A stretch of 37,142 bases of DNA from an uncultured Pelagibacteraceae bacterium (lineage in GTDB: Bacteria > Pseudomonadota > Alphaproteobacteria > Pelagibacterales > Pelagibacteraceae). Shown piece by piece: positions 7,043 to 15,655 of this stretch. The position numbers and the translations under genes are program-made. A model generated the notes under the pieces. The model had not been told where the DNA came from. It searched no databases and saw only the letters and a program-made list of their open reading frames with translations. Numbering within the stretch: position 1 is the first letter of the stretch; each line of letters begins with the position of its first letter. The DNA lies in contig CACKVV010000006.1 in assembly GCA_902603665.1 (NCBI GenBank), positions 1-37,142 of the forward strand. The letters are read 5' to 3'.

Positions 7043-7894
7043 ATGAATAAATTTAAAACATTAGGATTAGGAATTTTAATTTCCTTTTTCTTAACTATCT
7101 CTTCAAATGCAGACTCTATTAAAATTGGAACAGAAGGTGCTTACCCTCCTTGGAATTCTAAAGATGCTTCTGGAAACCTTATAGGTTTTGAAGTTGAGCT
7201 TGCAAATGAACTATGCAAAATCATGAAAGCGGAGTGTACAATCGTCGAACAAGATTGGGATGGAATGATCCCAGCTCTATTAATGAGAAAATTTGATGCG
7301 ATCATGGCTGGTATGTCGATTACTGCAGAAAGACAAAAAACAATTACTTTTTCTCAAGGTTATGCTGATGAGGTTGCTTCTTTAGCGGTAATGAAAGGAT
7401 CTGATCTTGAAGGAATGGATACGCCAGAAGGTATAAATTTATCTTTAGGTGGATCTGATGTTAAAAAAGCTCTTAAAACACTTACAGGTGCATTAGCTGG
7501 TAAAACAGTTTGTGTACAAACAGCTACAATTCACCAAAACTTTTTAGATTCAGGTGATGTAGGAAGTGTAAATGTAAGAACTTACAAAACTCAAGACGAA
7601 GTTAATCTAGATTTAGCATCTGGAAGATGTGATGCTGCATTAGCAGCTGCTGTTGCTTTTACTGATTATGCTGATAAATCTGGTAAACCAGTTGTTCTAG
7701 TTGGACCTACTTTTTCAGGCGGTGCATTTGGAAATGGAGTAGGTGTTGGAATTAGACAAGGCGGAGATGATGCTATCGGAAAAAGAGATGCTAAACTTTT
7801 AAAAGATTTCAACAAAGCGATTGATAAAGCAAGAAAACAAGGAATTATTAGCAAACTTGCTATTAAACACTTTGGTTTCGACGCTTCTATGTAA
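7043..7894 (+). CDS. ABC transporter substrate-binding protein, basic amino acid type
   Basis: 283 aa, family 3 periplasmic binding protein. The signal peptide is MNKFKTLGLGILISFFLTISSNA, with likely cleavage after SNA. The mature sequence has IGTEGAYPPWN, GFEVELANELCKIM, QDWDGMIPALLMRKFDAIMAGMSIT and SGRCDAALA, as in Arg/Lys/ornithine and octopine/nopaline binding proteins. It has three Cys (CKIMKAEC, TVC), of which a pair could be disulphide bonded. The strong GGAGGA ribosome site and the stable hairpin right after the stop fit high expression of the binding protein relative to the permeases. Its place next to speDE makes a polyamine precursor such as arginine or ornithine an attractive ligand, but that is inference. 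Confidence 0.88.
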   Translation: MNKFKTLGLGILISFFLTISSNADSIKIGTEGAYPPWNSKDASGNLIGFEVELANELCKIMKAECTIVEQDWDGMIPALLMRKFDAIMAGMSITAERQKTITFSQGYADEVASLAVMKGSDLEGMDTPEGINLSLGGSDVKKALKTLTGALAGKTVCVQTATIHQNFLDSGDVGSVNVRTYKTQDEVNLDLASGRCDAALAAAVAFTDYADKSGKPVVLVGPTFSGGAFGNGVGVGIRQGGDDAIGKRDAKLLKDFNKAIDKARKQGIISKLAIKHFGFDASM

Positions 7895-7904
7895 ATATTT
7901 CAGA

Positions 7905-7933
7905 TTTGGCGACTATATAATATAGTCGCCAAA
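7905..7933 (+). terminator. Perfect 14-bp stem-loop between binding-protein and permease genes
   Basis: TTTGGCGACTATAT, one A, then its exact reverse complement. The hairpin sits 10 bases after the binding-protein stop and ends 2 bases before the permease ATG, with no T tract. It is best read as a 3' stabiliser/partial attenuator that lowers permease relative to binding-protein expression. It would also occlude any ribosome site of the permease. Confidence 0.75.
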
Positions 7934-7935
7934 CT

Positions 7936-8628
7936 ATGGAACTTCTCGCATTTGGCAAAACAGGTTGGGGTGATGAGTTATTTTATGCGACCCTAATGAC
8001 TTTAGCTGTTTCAATAACAGCTATGTTAATTGGATTTTTCTTTGCACTTATTTTTACTCCTTTAAAATTATCAAAACACAAATCACTAAATTTAATTGGT
8101 AATTTTTACACTACAGTTATTAGAGGTGTTCCAGAATTATTGGTCATTTATCTTTTCTTTTTTGGTGGAAGTGGAGCAATAATGTTTGTTGCTTCTATGT
8201 TTGGTTATTATGAATATATTGAAATTAATGCATTTATTACTGGTTCATTTGCAATAGGTATTATTTCAGGTGCATATTCAACAGAGGTATTTAGAGGAGC
8301 CATACAATCAATAGATAAAGGTCAGTTTGAGGCTTCAAAAGTTTTGGGGATAAAAAAACATATTCAATTTTATAAAATTATCCTTCCTCAAATGTTAAGA
8401 CTTGCAATTCCAAATCTAAGTAATGTTTGGCAAATTACATTAAAAGATACCTCTTTAATTTCAGTAACTGGGTTAGTTGAAATTATGAGACAATCATATA
8501 TTGCAGCAGGTTCAACTAGAGATCCTTTATTTTTTTACTCATTTGCAGCAGTTCTGTATTTATTATTAACGTTCTTGAGTATGAAACTAATAAACAAATT
8601 AGAAGTTAAATATAGTAGGGGATTTTAA
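7936..8628 (+). CDS. Amino acid ABC transporter permease (HisQ/OccQ-like)
   Basis: 230 aa, about five membrane segments (FYATLMTLAVSITAMLIGFFF onward). The cytoplasmic EAA loop reads GQFEASKVLGIKKHIQFYKI, as in HisQ/HisM-type permeases. IRGVPELLVIYLFFFGG is the usual loop for polar amino acid importers of the His/Glu/Gln/Arg family. The ATG is only 2 bases after a 14-bp hairpin, so no Shine-Dalgarno is free. Either initiation depends on hairpin melting or coupling, or a later Met is used (for example before TLAVS). It ends immediately before the second permease gene. Confidence 0.88.
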   Translation: MELLAFGKTGWGDELFYATLMTLAVSITAMLIGFFFALIFTPLKLSKHKSLNLIGNFYTTVIRGVPELLVIYLFFFGGSGAIMFVASMFGYYEYIEINAFITGSFAIGIISGAYSTEVFRGAIQSIDKGQFEASKVLGIKKHIQFYKIILPQMLRLAIPNLSNVWQITLKDTSLISVTGLVEIMRQSYIAAGSTRDPLFFYSFAAVLYLLLTFLSMKLINKLEVKYSRGF

Positions 8629-9306
8629 ATGGATTTTGAATTGATGATTGGTAGCTTTCCTAAGTTATTAAGTGCAACAGTAATTACTCTGAAGCTTTTA
8701 TCATTATCTTTATTTTTTGGATTATTTATTGGTTTACTTTTTGCAATTTTAAGGATGAATAAAAATCCAATTGTAAATAAATTTGCATACGGATACTCCT
8801 ACGTTTTTAGAGGCACACCATTATTGGTTCAAATATTTATTATTTATTTTGGCCTTGGACAAATTGAATACTTAAGATCTACTTTTTTATGGGTGATACT
8901 TAAAGAACCGTATTGGTGTGCAATAATTGCCTTTGCATTAAATACAGGTGCATACACATCAGAAATATTAAGATCAGCTTTTCAAACTATTAAACCAGGA
9001 TTAATAGAAGCTGGAAAAAGTCTTGGTATTCCTAACAAAGTAATTTTTTATAAAATCCAAATACCTATAGCGATTAAACAGTCATTACCCGCTTATGGAA
9101 ATGAAATTATATTAATGCTTAAAGGGACATCACTTGCAAGTACAGTAACTTTAATGGATCTTACAGGAGTTGCTAAATATATTATTTCAACAACTTTTAA
9201 ACCAATAGAGGTATTCATAGTTGCTGGAGGTATATATTTATTTATGACCTTTTGCGTTCATAATTTAATAAAATTTCTTGAGAAAAAATACGGTTTTCAA
9301 ACTTAG
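8629..9306 (+). CDS. Amino acid ABC transporter permease (HisM/OccM-like)
   Basis: 225 aa, partner permease with about five membrane segments. It has FRGTPLLVQIFIIYFG and the EAA loop AFQTIKPGLIEAGKSLGIP, the hallmark ATPase-contact motif. Its ATG follows directly on the stop codon of the first permease (TAAATGG), so the two are translated together to form the heterodimeric channel. No ATP-binding subunit follows; the next gene is the convergent MATE exporter, whose 3' end overlaps this one by 4 bases. The ATPase must be encoded elsewhere in the genome. Confidence 0.88.
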   Translation: MDFELMIGSFPKLLSATVITLKLLSLSLFFGLFIGLLFAILRMNKNPIVNKFAYGYSYVFRGTPLLVQIFIIYFGLGQIEYLRSTFLWVILKEPYWCAIIAFALNTGAYTSEILRSAFQTIKPGLIEAGKSLGIPNKVIFYKIQIPIAIKQSLPAYGNEIILMLKGTSLASTVTLMDLTGVAKYIISTTFKPIEVFIVAGGIYLFMTFCVHNLIKFLEKKYGFQT

Positions 9307-10613
9307 AATTTTAAATATATACGCTTGAAATAAAATCCCAAAGTTAGAGCTCTTAAAAAAAGAAAGATTGTAAAAGAAATCCACAAACCATGATTTGCAA
9401 AATTTTGGACTAAAAAATAAGAGGATAATAGATACAATATTACTGAAATAATCATTGCATCTCTAAGCTCTCTAGTTTGTGAAGCACCGATAAAGATTCC
9501 ATCAAATTGATAACAAAACGAGGATATAAAAGGTAATAAAATTAGCCAAATTGAAAACTGATAACTTATATTTTTAACACTTTCAATATCAGTCATAAAA
9601 TTAATGAATGTGTTATTTACAAAAAAATAAATAAAAGAAATTGCTGCTCCAGTAAATGAGCTTAATATAAATGAGTTTTTGACTGTATTTGAAAATAACT
9701 TTTTATTTTTTTTACCAATTGAAAATCCAATTATACCTTCTGTTGAAAAAGCATATGAGTCTAAGATAAATGCGGAAAGAAATATTAGGTTAATTAAAAT
9801 TGTGTTAGCAGCTATATACTCTTCTCCAATTTTACTACTTAAGTATGTAAACCAAAAAAAAGAAAAAGTTAATAAAATTGTTCTTAAAAATATATTTAAG
9901 TTTATTTCAATTAAACTTTTAATTTTAGAAATATTTAAAATTTCTTTAATATTTAAATTAATTTTTGTGTATTTTTTTAAGAAATGAAAACTGTAAGTTA
10001 AAAATATAAGGGAGGTTGCAAAAGTAGCTAATAGAGTTCCATACGCAACACCTTTAATATTTAGATCATATTCTAATACCAATATTGTACTTATTAAAAT
10101 ATTTAAAATTGATAAACTTCCAATTGCTAAACTTGATATTTTGGTTTTTTGTAATCCTATAAATAAACCAATTATAATATAAATAGTTAATTCAAATATT
10201 GATGAATAAATTCTAATATTAAAATAAACCTCGAAGTTTCTTTCAGTTTCTTCGGATAAATCAAAAAAAAATAGACATAAACTAAAAATCTGTTTTTTAA
10301 AAATTATCAAAAAAAATGAAATTAAAATTACAAAAAATAAATTTCTAAAAACCAAATTTAAAATACTTTTATAATCTTTTTTTCCGTACGATTGACTTAC
10401 AATGCCAACTGTTCCCATTCTTAAAAAACCAAAACTCCAAAAAATTAATGAAAAAAAACTTGTAGCTACACTTGTTGCAGCTAAAAAACTATTATTACCT
10501 GAATTTCCCATCAATGCTGTATCAACAATACCAACAAGAGGAATTGCAAGATTTGCAAAAAAAATAGGAATAGATAAGTTAATTATATATTTGATTGATG
10601 ACTTATCGCTCAC
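9303..10613 (-). CDS. MATE family efflux transporter
   Basis: 436 aa with about 12 hydrophobic segments, the normal MATE size. Family features are the N-terminal IPIFFANLAIPLVGIVDTALMGN and FGFLRMGTVGIVSQSYG, which contain the conserved (V/I)DTAL(M/L)G and the ...Q..G pattern of DinF-like MATE proteins, and FDGIFIGASQTRELRDAM in the second half. It would export cationic or amphipathic compounds using a Na+ or H+ gradient; the substrate is unknown. It lies 7 bases downstream of the DUF6165-like gene on the same strand and overlaps the end of the convergent permease gene by 4 bases. Confidence 0.88.
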   Translation of the reverse strand: MSDKSSIKYIINLSIPIFFANLAIPLVGIVDTALMGNSGNNSFLAATSVATSFFSLIFWSFGFLRMGTVGIVSQSYGKKDYKSILNLVFRNLFFVILISFFLIIFKKQIFSLCLFFFDLSEETERNFEVYFNIRIYSSIFELTIYIIIGLFIGLQKTKISSLAIGSLSILNILISTILVLEYDLNIKGVAYGTLLATFATSLIFLTYSFHFLKKYTKINLNIKEILNISKIKSLIEINLNIFLRTILLTFSFFWFTYLSSKIGEEYIAANTILINLIFLSAFILDSYAFSTEGIIGFSIGKKNKKLFSNTVKNSFILSSFTGAAISFIYFFVNNTFINFMTDIESVKNISYQFSIWLILLPFISSFCYQFDGIFIGASQTRELRDAMIISVILYLLSSYFLVQNFANHGLWISFTIFLFLRALTLGFYFKRIYLKF

Positions 10614-10620
10614 TAAGTGA

Positions 10621-11010
10621 CTAGTAACTTGTATATTCTTTTATTTCTTTTATTTTTGAGCCTGTATGATTATTTATTTCCAATTTTATTTTAGCTCTTT
10701 CATCATTTAAGAAATGCACATCTCTTGATAGTTTTATAAATTCATCACCAAAATCTGAATTTTTTTCACATAATCTCTTATCATCCTCTATTACCCAAAG
10801 CTTATTATTAATTTCTTTAAGAAATTTAAATAAGCTATCAAGTTTTTCGTCAGATTTTACATTTTTGAGAAATTGATCTTTAAGTACATCATGTTCATTA
10901 TTTATAAATCTAAGTTTTTCAGGATCCTTAATTTTTTCTTTTTTAATTTCTAAAATTGAAATTTTATCTAAAAGCTCACCAACAGAGACCTCAACTACTA
11001 TTTTATTCAT
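10621..11010 (-). CDS. DUF6165-like helical protein
   Basis: 129 aa, soluble, charged and predicted largely helical, without signal peptide or membrane segment. The opening VEVSVGELLDKISILEIKKEKI and the later INNKLWVIED...LNDERAKIKLEIN match my memory of the small DUF6165 family, often found near sugar/glycosyltransferase genes. It probably forms coiled-coil helices. Its function is unknown. It is divergent from the GT9 gene (32-base gap) and cotranscribed with the MATE gene below it. The glycosyltransferase neighbourhood hints at a cell-surface polysaccharide role, but nothing in the sequence proves this. Confidence 0.6.
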   Translation of the reverse strand: MNKIVVEVSVGELLDKISILEIKKEKIKDPEKLRFINNEHDVLKDQFLKNVKSDEKLDSLFKFLKEINNKLWVIEDDKRLCEKNSDFGDEFIKLSRDVHFLNDERAKIKLEINNHTGSKIKEIKEYTSY

Positions 11011-11042
11011 AATTTTTTATACTGTGTTAAGTTGTTACAAAT

Positions 11043-11984
11043 ATGTCTAATATATTAATTATTAAACACGGTTCATTAGGCGATATAGCTCAAGCGAGCG
11101 GTGTAATTCAAGATATTTCTGAAAATCATAAAGATGATGATGTATTTATTTTGACAACAAAACCTTATTTAGACTTATTTAGAAAAAATCCATATATTAA
11201 AGAGCCTATTTTAGATAAGCGATTATCAAGATTTAATCTTTTTTACCTATTTTCATTAATGAGAAGTTTAAAAAAGTATAATTTTTTAAAAATATATGAT
11301 TTACAAAATTCAAACAGAACATCCTTCTATAAAAATATCCTTTTTAAAAATTCTAATAAAGATATTTGGTCATCGTCTTTAACAACTTTGCCGGAGGGTA
11401 AAACAAAAGAAGAATTTGATAAGCTTTCGGTTTTAGATCGTTTTGATCATCAAATTAGAACCTCTAATTTAATTTCAAAACATACTCTTTACCCTGATTT
11501 TTCATGGGCCTGTTCTGATATTACAAATCTTAAAAATGAATACAATTTGAATAAATATATTTTGCTTTTCCCATTTTGTTCACCACACTTAACCATAAAA
11601 AGATGGCCGTACTATAATGAACTTTCAAACAAAATTAAAAATGAATTTAAAGATGAATACAAGATAATAGTTGCACCCGGACCAGAAGAAATAAAAGAAG
11701 CTTCAAATATAAACGCTGAATGTATTTTGGATAATGGAAAATCTCTAAATATTTCTCAATTAGCATCACTAATAAAAGATAGTACATTCGTAATAGCAAA
11801 TGATACTGGCCCTGCCCATATATCTGCCCACTTAGGTGTTAGAGGACTTGCATTATTTGGTCCTCACAAATCTGCAAAACTTGTAAGTATAGAGAGAGAA
11901 AAATTTAGAGCAATTCAGGTTGAAGATTTGAATAAATTATGTGCTGATAAGGTATTTGAAAGAATGATGGGGTTATTAAATTAG
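11043..11984 (+). CDS. Glycosyltransferase family 9 (heptosyltransferase-like)
   Basis: 313 aa. GT9/ADP-heptose:LPS heptosyltransferase layout: N-terminal ILIIKHGSLGDIAQASGVIQDI (the KxGSLGD glycine loop), a central YILLFPFCSPHLTIKRWP segment and the donor-binding FVIANDTGPAHISAHLG near residue 250, followed by ALFGPHKSAKL. These enzymes add heptose or related sugars to lipid A-core on the cytoplasmic face of the inner membrane. In SAR11-type cells the exact sugar is uncertain. With the GT4 enzyme at 12420 and the DUF6165 gene it makes a small envelope-glycan neighbourhood. Confidence 0.85.
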   Translation: MSNILIIKHGSLGDIAQASGVIQDISENHKDDDVFILTTKPYLDLFRKNPYIKEPILDKRLSRFNLFYLFSLMRSLKKYNFLKIYDLQNSNRTSFYKNILFKNSNKDIWSSSLTTLPEGKTKEEFDKLSVLDRFDHQIRTSNLISKHTLYPDFSWACSDITNLKNEYNLNKYILLFPFCSPHLTIKRWPYYNELSNKIKNEFKDEYKIIVAPGPEEIKEASNINAECILDNGKSLNISQLASLIKDSTFVIANDTGPAHISAHLGVRGLALFGPHKSAKLVSIEREKFRAIQVEDLNKLCADKVFERMMGLLN

Positions 11985-11993
11985 CCTAAAAAA

Positions 11994-12410
11994 TTAAGTG
12001 TAAATCTTATCCGCTAAACCATAACATAGAATAGCACTTAAAATAGTTAATACTCCAGGTGCAATTACACCTTCAATTGAAGTTTTATCTGTGTGACCTA
12101 ATTTACTGATCTTAATTGCATAAATACCAATTAAGAATGCCATTAAATTTTGTACAAATATCAAATTAAAAAATCCCCAGGTATTTTCAACACCTCCAGA
12201 TCTTATTAACATAATATAAATAGCCATTAAAACTGATCCAAGAAAGAATGATCCAAAAAATCTTGTCATGATAGCCCCAGTTTTATCCATTGCGTATTGA
12301 TCTAAAAAAGATTGAGTAGCAAAAATACATCTATATGCGTAGAAAGCGTAACCTAGAAAATGAACAACGAATACAACTAGGTAAAATATTCCGTTAAATT
12401 TATCTATCAT
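11994..12410 (-). CDS. Small four-helix membrane protein of unknown function
   Basis: 138 aa with four hydrophobic stretches: about residues 7-25 (FYLVVFVVHFLGYAFYAY), 48-66 (RFFGSFFLGSVLMAIYIML), 76-98 (WGFFNLIFVQNLMAFLIGIYAI) and 115-134 (VIAPGVLTILSAILCYGLA). It has no family motif I recognise. It is the last gene of a minus-strand run (thioredoxin-fold, GT4, then this; 9-base gap). Its 3' end faces the GT9 gene. It could be an accessory membrane component of surface-glycan assembly, but that is only a context guess. Confidence 0.6.
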   Translation of the reverse strand: MIDKFNGIFYLVVFVVHFLGYAFYAYRCIFATQSFLDQYAMDKTGAIMTRFFGSFFLGSVLMAIYIMLIRSGGVENTWGFFNLIFVQNLMAFLIGIYAIKISKLGHTDKTSIEGVIAPGVLTILSAILCYGLADKIYT

Positions 12411-12419
12411 ATTCTAAAC

Positions 12420-13502
12420 CTATAAGATTCGTTTATAGCTTTCAATAATCTTATCCCAATGAAAATTTTTTGAATTTTCTTTAGCTGCTTTTCCATATTC
12501 AAAATATTTATTTTCTTTAAATATTTGATCTATACTTGAATAAATATCATCCAAATTATTACCATCACAAATTAAACCAGTTTTTTCATGTATAATTGCA
12601 TCTGAAGCACCACCATCTTTTCCTCCAATTGAAGGAATTCCATATTGAGCTGCTTCCACATAGGCTATACCAAATCCCTCAACTGATTTTTTGTAAATAA
12701 TAGATGGCATTATAAATACATTAGATTTTGAAATTAATGCATTTTTAAAATCACTAGGAATATCTTTTAAAAATTTTACTTGATCCTCTAATTTAAGCTC
12801 AATTACAAGTTTTTTTAAATTTTCTTCTTCATCACCATAACCTATACATATGTAGACAATATCTGGATAAACTTCTTTTAGATTTCTGATAGCCATTATT
12901 ACTTTTTCATGATTTTTTCGTTTATCATATCTTGAAACAGTAATAAGTCTTTCTTTTTTACCCATAAATATTTCATCAGCTTTTTTTAAATCTTTGCTCG
13001 GTATTTCCTTTACAGGATCAACACCTGGATTAATTACTAAAATTCTGTGTTCTTCAACACCAAGATTGATAGCGAGATCTTTTGTAAAATTAGAGTTTGC
13101 TATTACATGATCTACATTATTTAATACATTTAGTACTTTTGTATTTAATCTTGAGCCTCTTGGATGATTAATTTCTTTAGAATGCATTAAACATATTTTT
13201 TTTTTATTGGTTTGAATTAGTTCTAAACTCTTCCAATGATCTGCAATTAGACATTGAACATTATTATTATGTTTTAAATATTCATTTATTAAATACGATT
13301 TCCTGTATTTTCTAAATAACTTAACACCACTGACTCTCTCAATTGAAAAAGAGACTGAATTATCAAATTTTTCAAAACCATCTGTATGATCTGCAAAAAC
13401 TTTTATCAGGAAAAATTTAGATAAAGATCTAGCTAAACCCCACATTAAATTTTGCATTCCACCAACATCAGGTGGAAAAGTTCTCGTTATTATTAAATGC
13501 AT
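12420..13502 (-). CDS. Glycosyltransferase family 4
   Basis: 360 aa, GT-B fold. The N-terminal domain starts HLIITRTFPPDVGGMQNLMWGLARSL, the acceptor-side motif of GT4 enzymes. The C-terminal nucleotide-sugar domain has LVINPGVDP, RLITVSRYDKRKNHEKVI and the EX7E-type region SVEGFGIAYVEAAQYGIPSIGGKDGGASDAI, with Glu residues positioned to bind the donor ribose/phosphate. It transfers a sugar to an envelope lipid or glycan; the specific acceptor is unknown. The start overlaps the stop of the upstream thioredoxin-fold gene (TAATG on the minus strand), so the two are translationally coupled. Confidence 0.85.
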   Translation of the reverse strand: MHLIITRTFPPDVGGMQNLMWGLARSLSKFFLIKVFADHTDGFEKFDNSVSFSIERVSGVKLFRKYRKSYLINEYLKHNNNVQCLIADHWKSLELIQTNKKKICLMHSKEINHPRGSRLNTKVLNVLNNVDHVIANSNFTKDLAINLGVEEHRILVINPGVDPVKEIPSKDLKKADEIFMGKKERLITVSRYDKRKNHEKVIMAIRNLKEVYPDIVYICIGYGDEEENLKKLVIELKLEDQVKFLKDIPSDFKNALISKSNVFIMPSIIYKKSVEGFGIAYVEAAQYGIPSIGGKDGGASDAIIHEKTGLICDGNNLDDIYSSIDQIFKENKYFEYGKAAKENSKNFHWDKIIESYKRIL

Positions 13503-14059
13503 TAATTATTCAACCACTTAATATTACAGCCCATGCTAGGTATCTGATCTTTGGGACCATTGCCTGTTTCAGATATTTGTTTCATTGCTATATACAAATC
13601 ACTTTCTCCAGATCTTACAGGTTTGAGTTCTTTTAACTCTCTTATTCTTCCTCTGTATTGAAGTTCTAAATTTTCGTTATAACCAAAAAAATCAGGAGTA
13701 CACACAGCTTCATATTTTTTTGCAACATTTTGCGTATCATCGATTAAATATGGAAAACTAAAATTATGCTTTTTTCCAAATATGATCATATTTTCAAATG
13801 AATCCTCTGGATAATTGATTTGATCATTGGAGCATATTGCAACCGATTTAATTCCAAAATTTTCAAGTTTTTTGCAATCCTCAGCAATATCTTTGATTAC
13901 TGCTTTTACATACGGACAATGATTACAAATAAACATAATGAGAGTTCCTTTCTCACCTTTTATTTCATTTAAAGAAACAATTTTATTTTCGGTTGATTTT
14001 AGACGAAAGTCGTCAGCTTTTTTTCCAAAATCACATATTGGAGTTTTTGTAAGAGACAT
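13502..14059 (-). CDS. Thioredoxin-fold redoxin (AhpC/TSA-like)
   Basis: 185 aa. It starts with the redoxin pattern GKKADDFRLKSTENKIVSLNEI...GTLIMFICNHCPYVKAVI. The CxxC in CNHCPY (about residues 45-48) is the redox centre, and ICSNDQINYPEDSFENM is the expected second segment. VCTPDFFGYNENLELQYRGRI follows, with Cys-Thr-Pro giving the cis-Pro loop. It lacks a signal peptide, so it should be a cytoplasmic thiol-disulphide or peroxide-reducing protein of the family often annotated as thioredoxin family protein/alkyl hydroperoxide reductase. It is divergent from the hexapeptide-repeat gene with a 17-base gap. Confidence 0.82.
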   Translation of the reverse strand: MSLTKTPICDFGKKADDFRLKSTENKIVSLNEIKGEKGTLIMFICNHCPYVKAVIKDIAEDCKKLENFGIKSVAICSNDQINYPEDSFENMIIFGKKHNFSFPYLIDDTQNVAKKYEAVCTPDFFGYNENLELQYRGRIRELKELKPVRSGESDLYIAMKQISETGNGPKDQIPSMGCNIKWLNN

Positions 14060-14076
14060 ATAATATTATATAAATT

Positions 14077-14589
14077 ATGTTTTACGATTTGGAAGATAAA
14101 AAACCAAAAAACTCTGGCGAAAATTGGGTTGCGCCTAATGCAGTAGTTATTGGAGATGTTACTTTAGAAAAAAATAGCAGTGTGTGGTTCAATGCTACTT
14201 TAAGAGGAGACATAGAAAATATCTTGATAGGAGAGGGATCTAATGTTCAAGATGGAAGCGTTTTACATACTGACCCAGGTTATCCTCTTAAAATTGGAAA
14301 AAATGTAACCATTGGACATTTGGTTATGCTTCATGGATGTACAATAGATGATAATAGTTTAATTGGAATTGGTGCTGTTGTTTTAAACAATGCAAAAATT
14401 GGAAAAAACTGCATCATAGGATCCAAAGCATTGATAACTGAAAACAAAGAAATTCCAGACAACTCTTTAGTTATGGGATCACCTGGAAAAGTTGTAAGAC
14501 AAGTTTCACCAGAAGAGGCAGAATTAATTACAAAAAACGCAGAAAGATATCAGGATAATTGGAAGAGATATTCTAAATCAATTTTTTAA
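14077..14589 (+). CDS. Gamma-carbonic anhydrase family / hexapeptide-repeat protein
   Basis: 170 aa, left-handed beta-helix built of hexapeptide repeats (VVIGDVTLEKNSSVWFNATLRGD, IGEGSNVQDGSVLH, IGKNVTIGHLVMLHGCTI, IGIGAVVLNNAKIG). The three expected metal His are visible in VLHTDPG, TIGHLV and MLHGC. This is the YrdA/PaaY/gamma-CA-like class, about 170-180 aa and trimeric. Whether it is an active carbonic anhydrase cannot be decided, because many members have no measurable activity. Only 17 AT bases separate it from the divergent redoxin gene, so the two promoters must overlap. Confidence 0.85.
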   Translation: MFYDLEDKKPKNSGENWVAPNAVVIGDVTLEKNSSVWFNATLRGDIENILIGEGSNVQDGSVLHTDPGYPLKIGKNVTIGHLVMLHGCTIDDNSLIGIGAVVLNNAKIGKNCIIGSKALITENKEIPDNSLVMGSPGKVVRQVSPEEAELITKNAERYQDNWKRYSKSIF

Positions 14590-14635
14590 AAAATTTTAAG
14601 TATTTTATTCTTATAAAACAAACTAAGATTAATTA

Positions 14636-15655
14636 ATGAAAGTTTTTTTTTTATTCATTTTTTTTATATTTAAAATAAATTCAGTATTTGCTGGAACTTC
14701 GCCATTGTGGAGTTTGGGCCCATATTTTAAAGAAGCAAAAATTGTAAAAATACCATCATATAATTCTGGCCCATTTCCAAATGAATTTATGAGTTTGAAG
14801 GATGGTTCATATAAAAATTCCCCAGTTAAAATAGATGCGTTAATTGTATTTCCAGATAAAGGGCAAGGTCCATTTCCAGTATTAGTTTTTAATCATGCAA
14901 GCGGTGGATCATGGATGTGGAGCAACAAATGGTTTAAATTTGATAGATTAATGGCAAGACGGTTGCTTAAAAAAGGGATCGCAGTAGTGTTTGTCGATAA
15001 TTTTACTGGGAGAAGTGTAATAAGTGCAGATGAAAATCAATCACAAGTAACAACTTTTTCATTTTATATTGATGCATTTATGACTCTTGAATATTTATCT
15101 AAAGATCCAAGAGTAAATATTAAAAAAGTTGGCATTACTGGGTGGTCAAGAGGAGGGATGAATTCACTTGCAATATCAGAAACAAGAATAAGAGATGCAA
15201 TTCTAAGTAAAAATTTATACTATACTGCTTCGTTACCTAGGTCTGTAGAATGTCGTCAATCCGGACTTTTTAGAAATCCTAAACCTATAAAAGAAACAAA
15301 AATTTTGATGGTTAATGGTAAAATTGATGACGCTTCGCATGCACACATTTGTGAAGAATACGGAGAAAAAATGAAATTAAATGGAGCAGACATTAAAGTA
15401 ATCACTAAGCAAGGATGGGGTCATGGATTTGAAGCTAACTACTCAGCAGAATTTGAAAAAGGGCAAGAAGTTTGGCATGGATGTCCAGATTATTATACGG
15501 AAGACAATGGAATGCCTAATAAGGACGCTAAAATAGATGACACATGTATTACTTTTGATGGATATCATATTGGAGGAACCAGAAAAGGTGGCAAAAGCTG
15601 GGAAAAATTTAGAACAACTTTCTCAAAATTTTTTAAAAAAAATTTATTAAATTAA
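14636..15655 (+). CDS. Secreted dienelactone-hydrolase family protein
   Basis: 339 aa. Signal peptide MKVFFLFIFFIFKINSVFA, with likely cleavage after VFA. The alpha/beta-hydrolase core has FNHASGGSWMW (oxyanion region), GWSRGGMNS (nucleophile Ser about 180), MVNGKIDDASH (acid about 229) and WGHGFE (catalytic His about 261). Four Cys in the mature C-terminal half (CRQSG, CEEYG, CPDYY, CITFD) may form periplasmic disulphides. The substrate is unknown. It overlaps the 3' end of the convergent PNPOx-like gene by 4 bases. With the 1986-2786 gene it is one of two exported hydrolases in the window, but the two are not close copies. Confidence 0.8.
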   Translation: MKVFFLFIFFIFKINSVFAGTSPLWSLGPYFKEAKIVKIPSYNSGPFPNEFMSLKDGSYKNSPVKIDALIVFPDKGQGPFPVLVFNHASGGSWMWSNKWFKFDRLMARRLLKKGIAVVFVDNFTGRSVISADENQSQVTTFSFYIDAFMTLEYLSKDPRVNIKKVGITGWSRGGMNSLAISETRIRDAILSKNLYYTASLPRSVECRQSGLFRNPKPIKETKILMVNGKIDDASHAHICEEYGEKMKLNGADIKVITKQGWGHGFEANYSAEFEKGQEVWHGCPDYYTEDNGMPNKDAKIDDTCITFDGYHIGGTRKGGKSWEKFRTTFSKFFKKNLLN

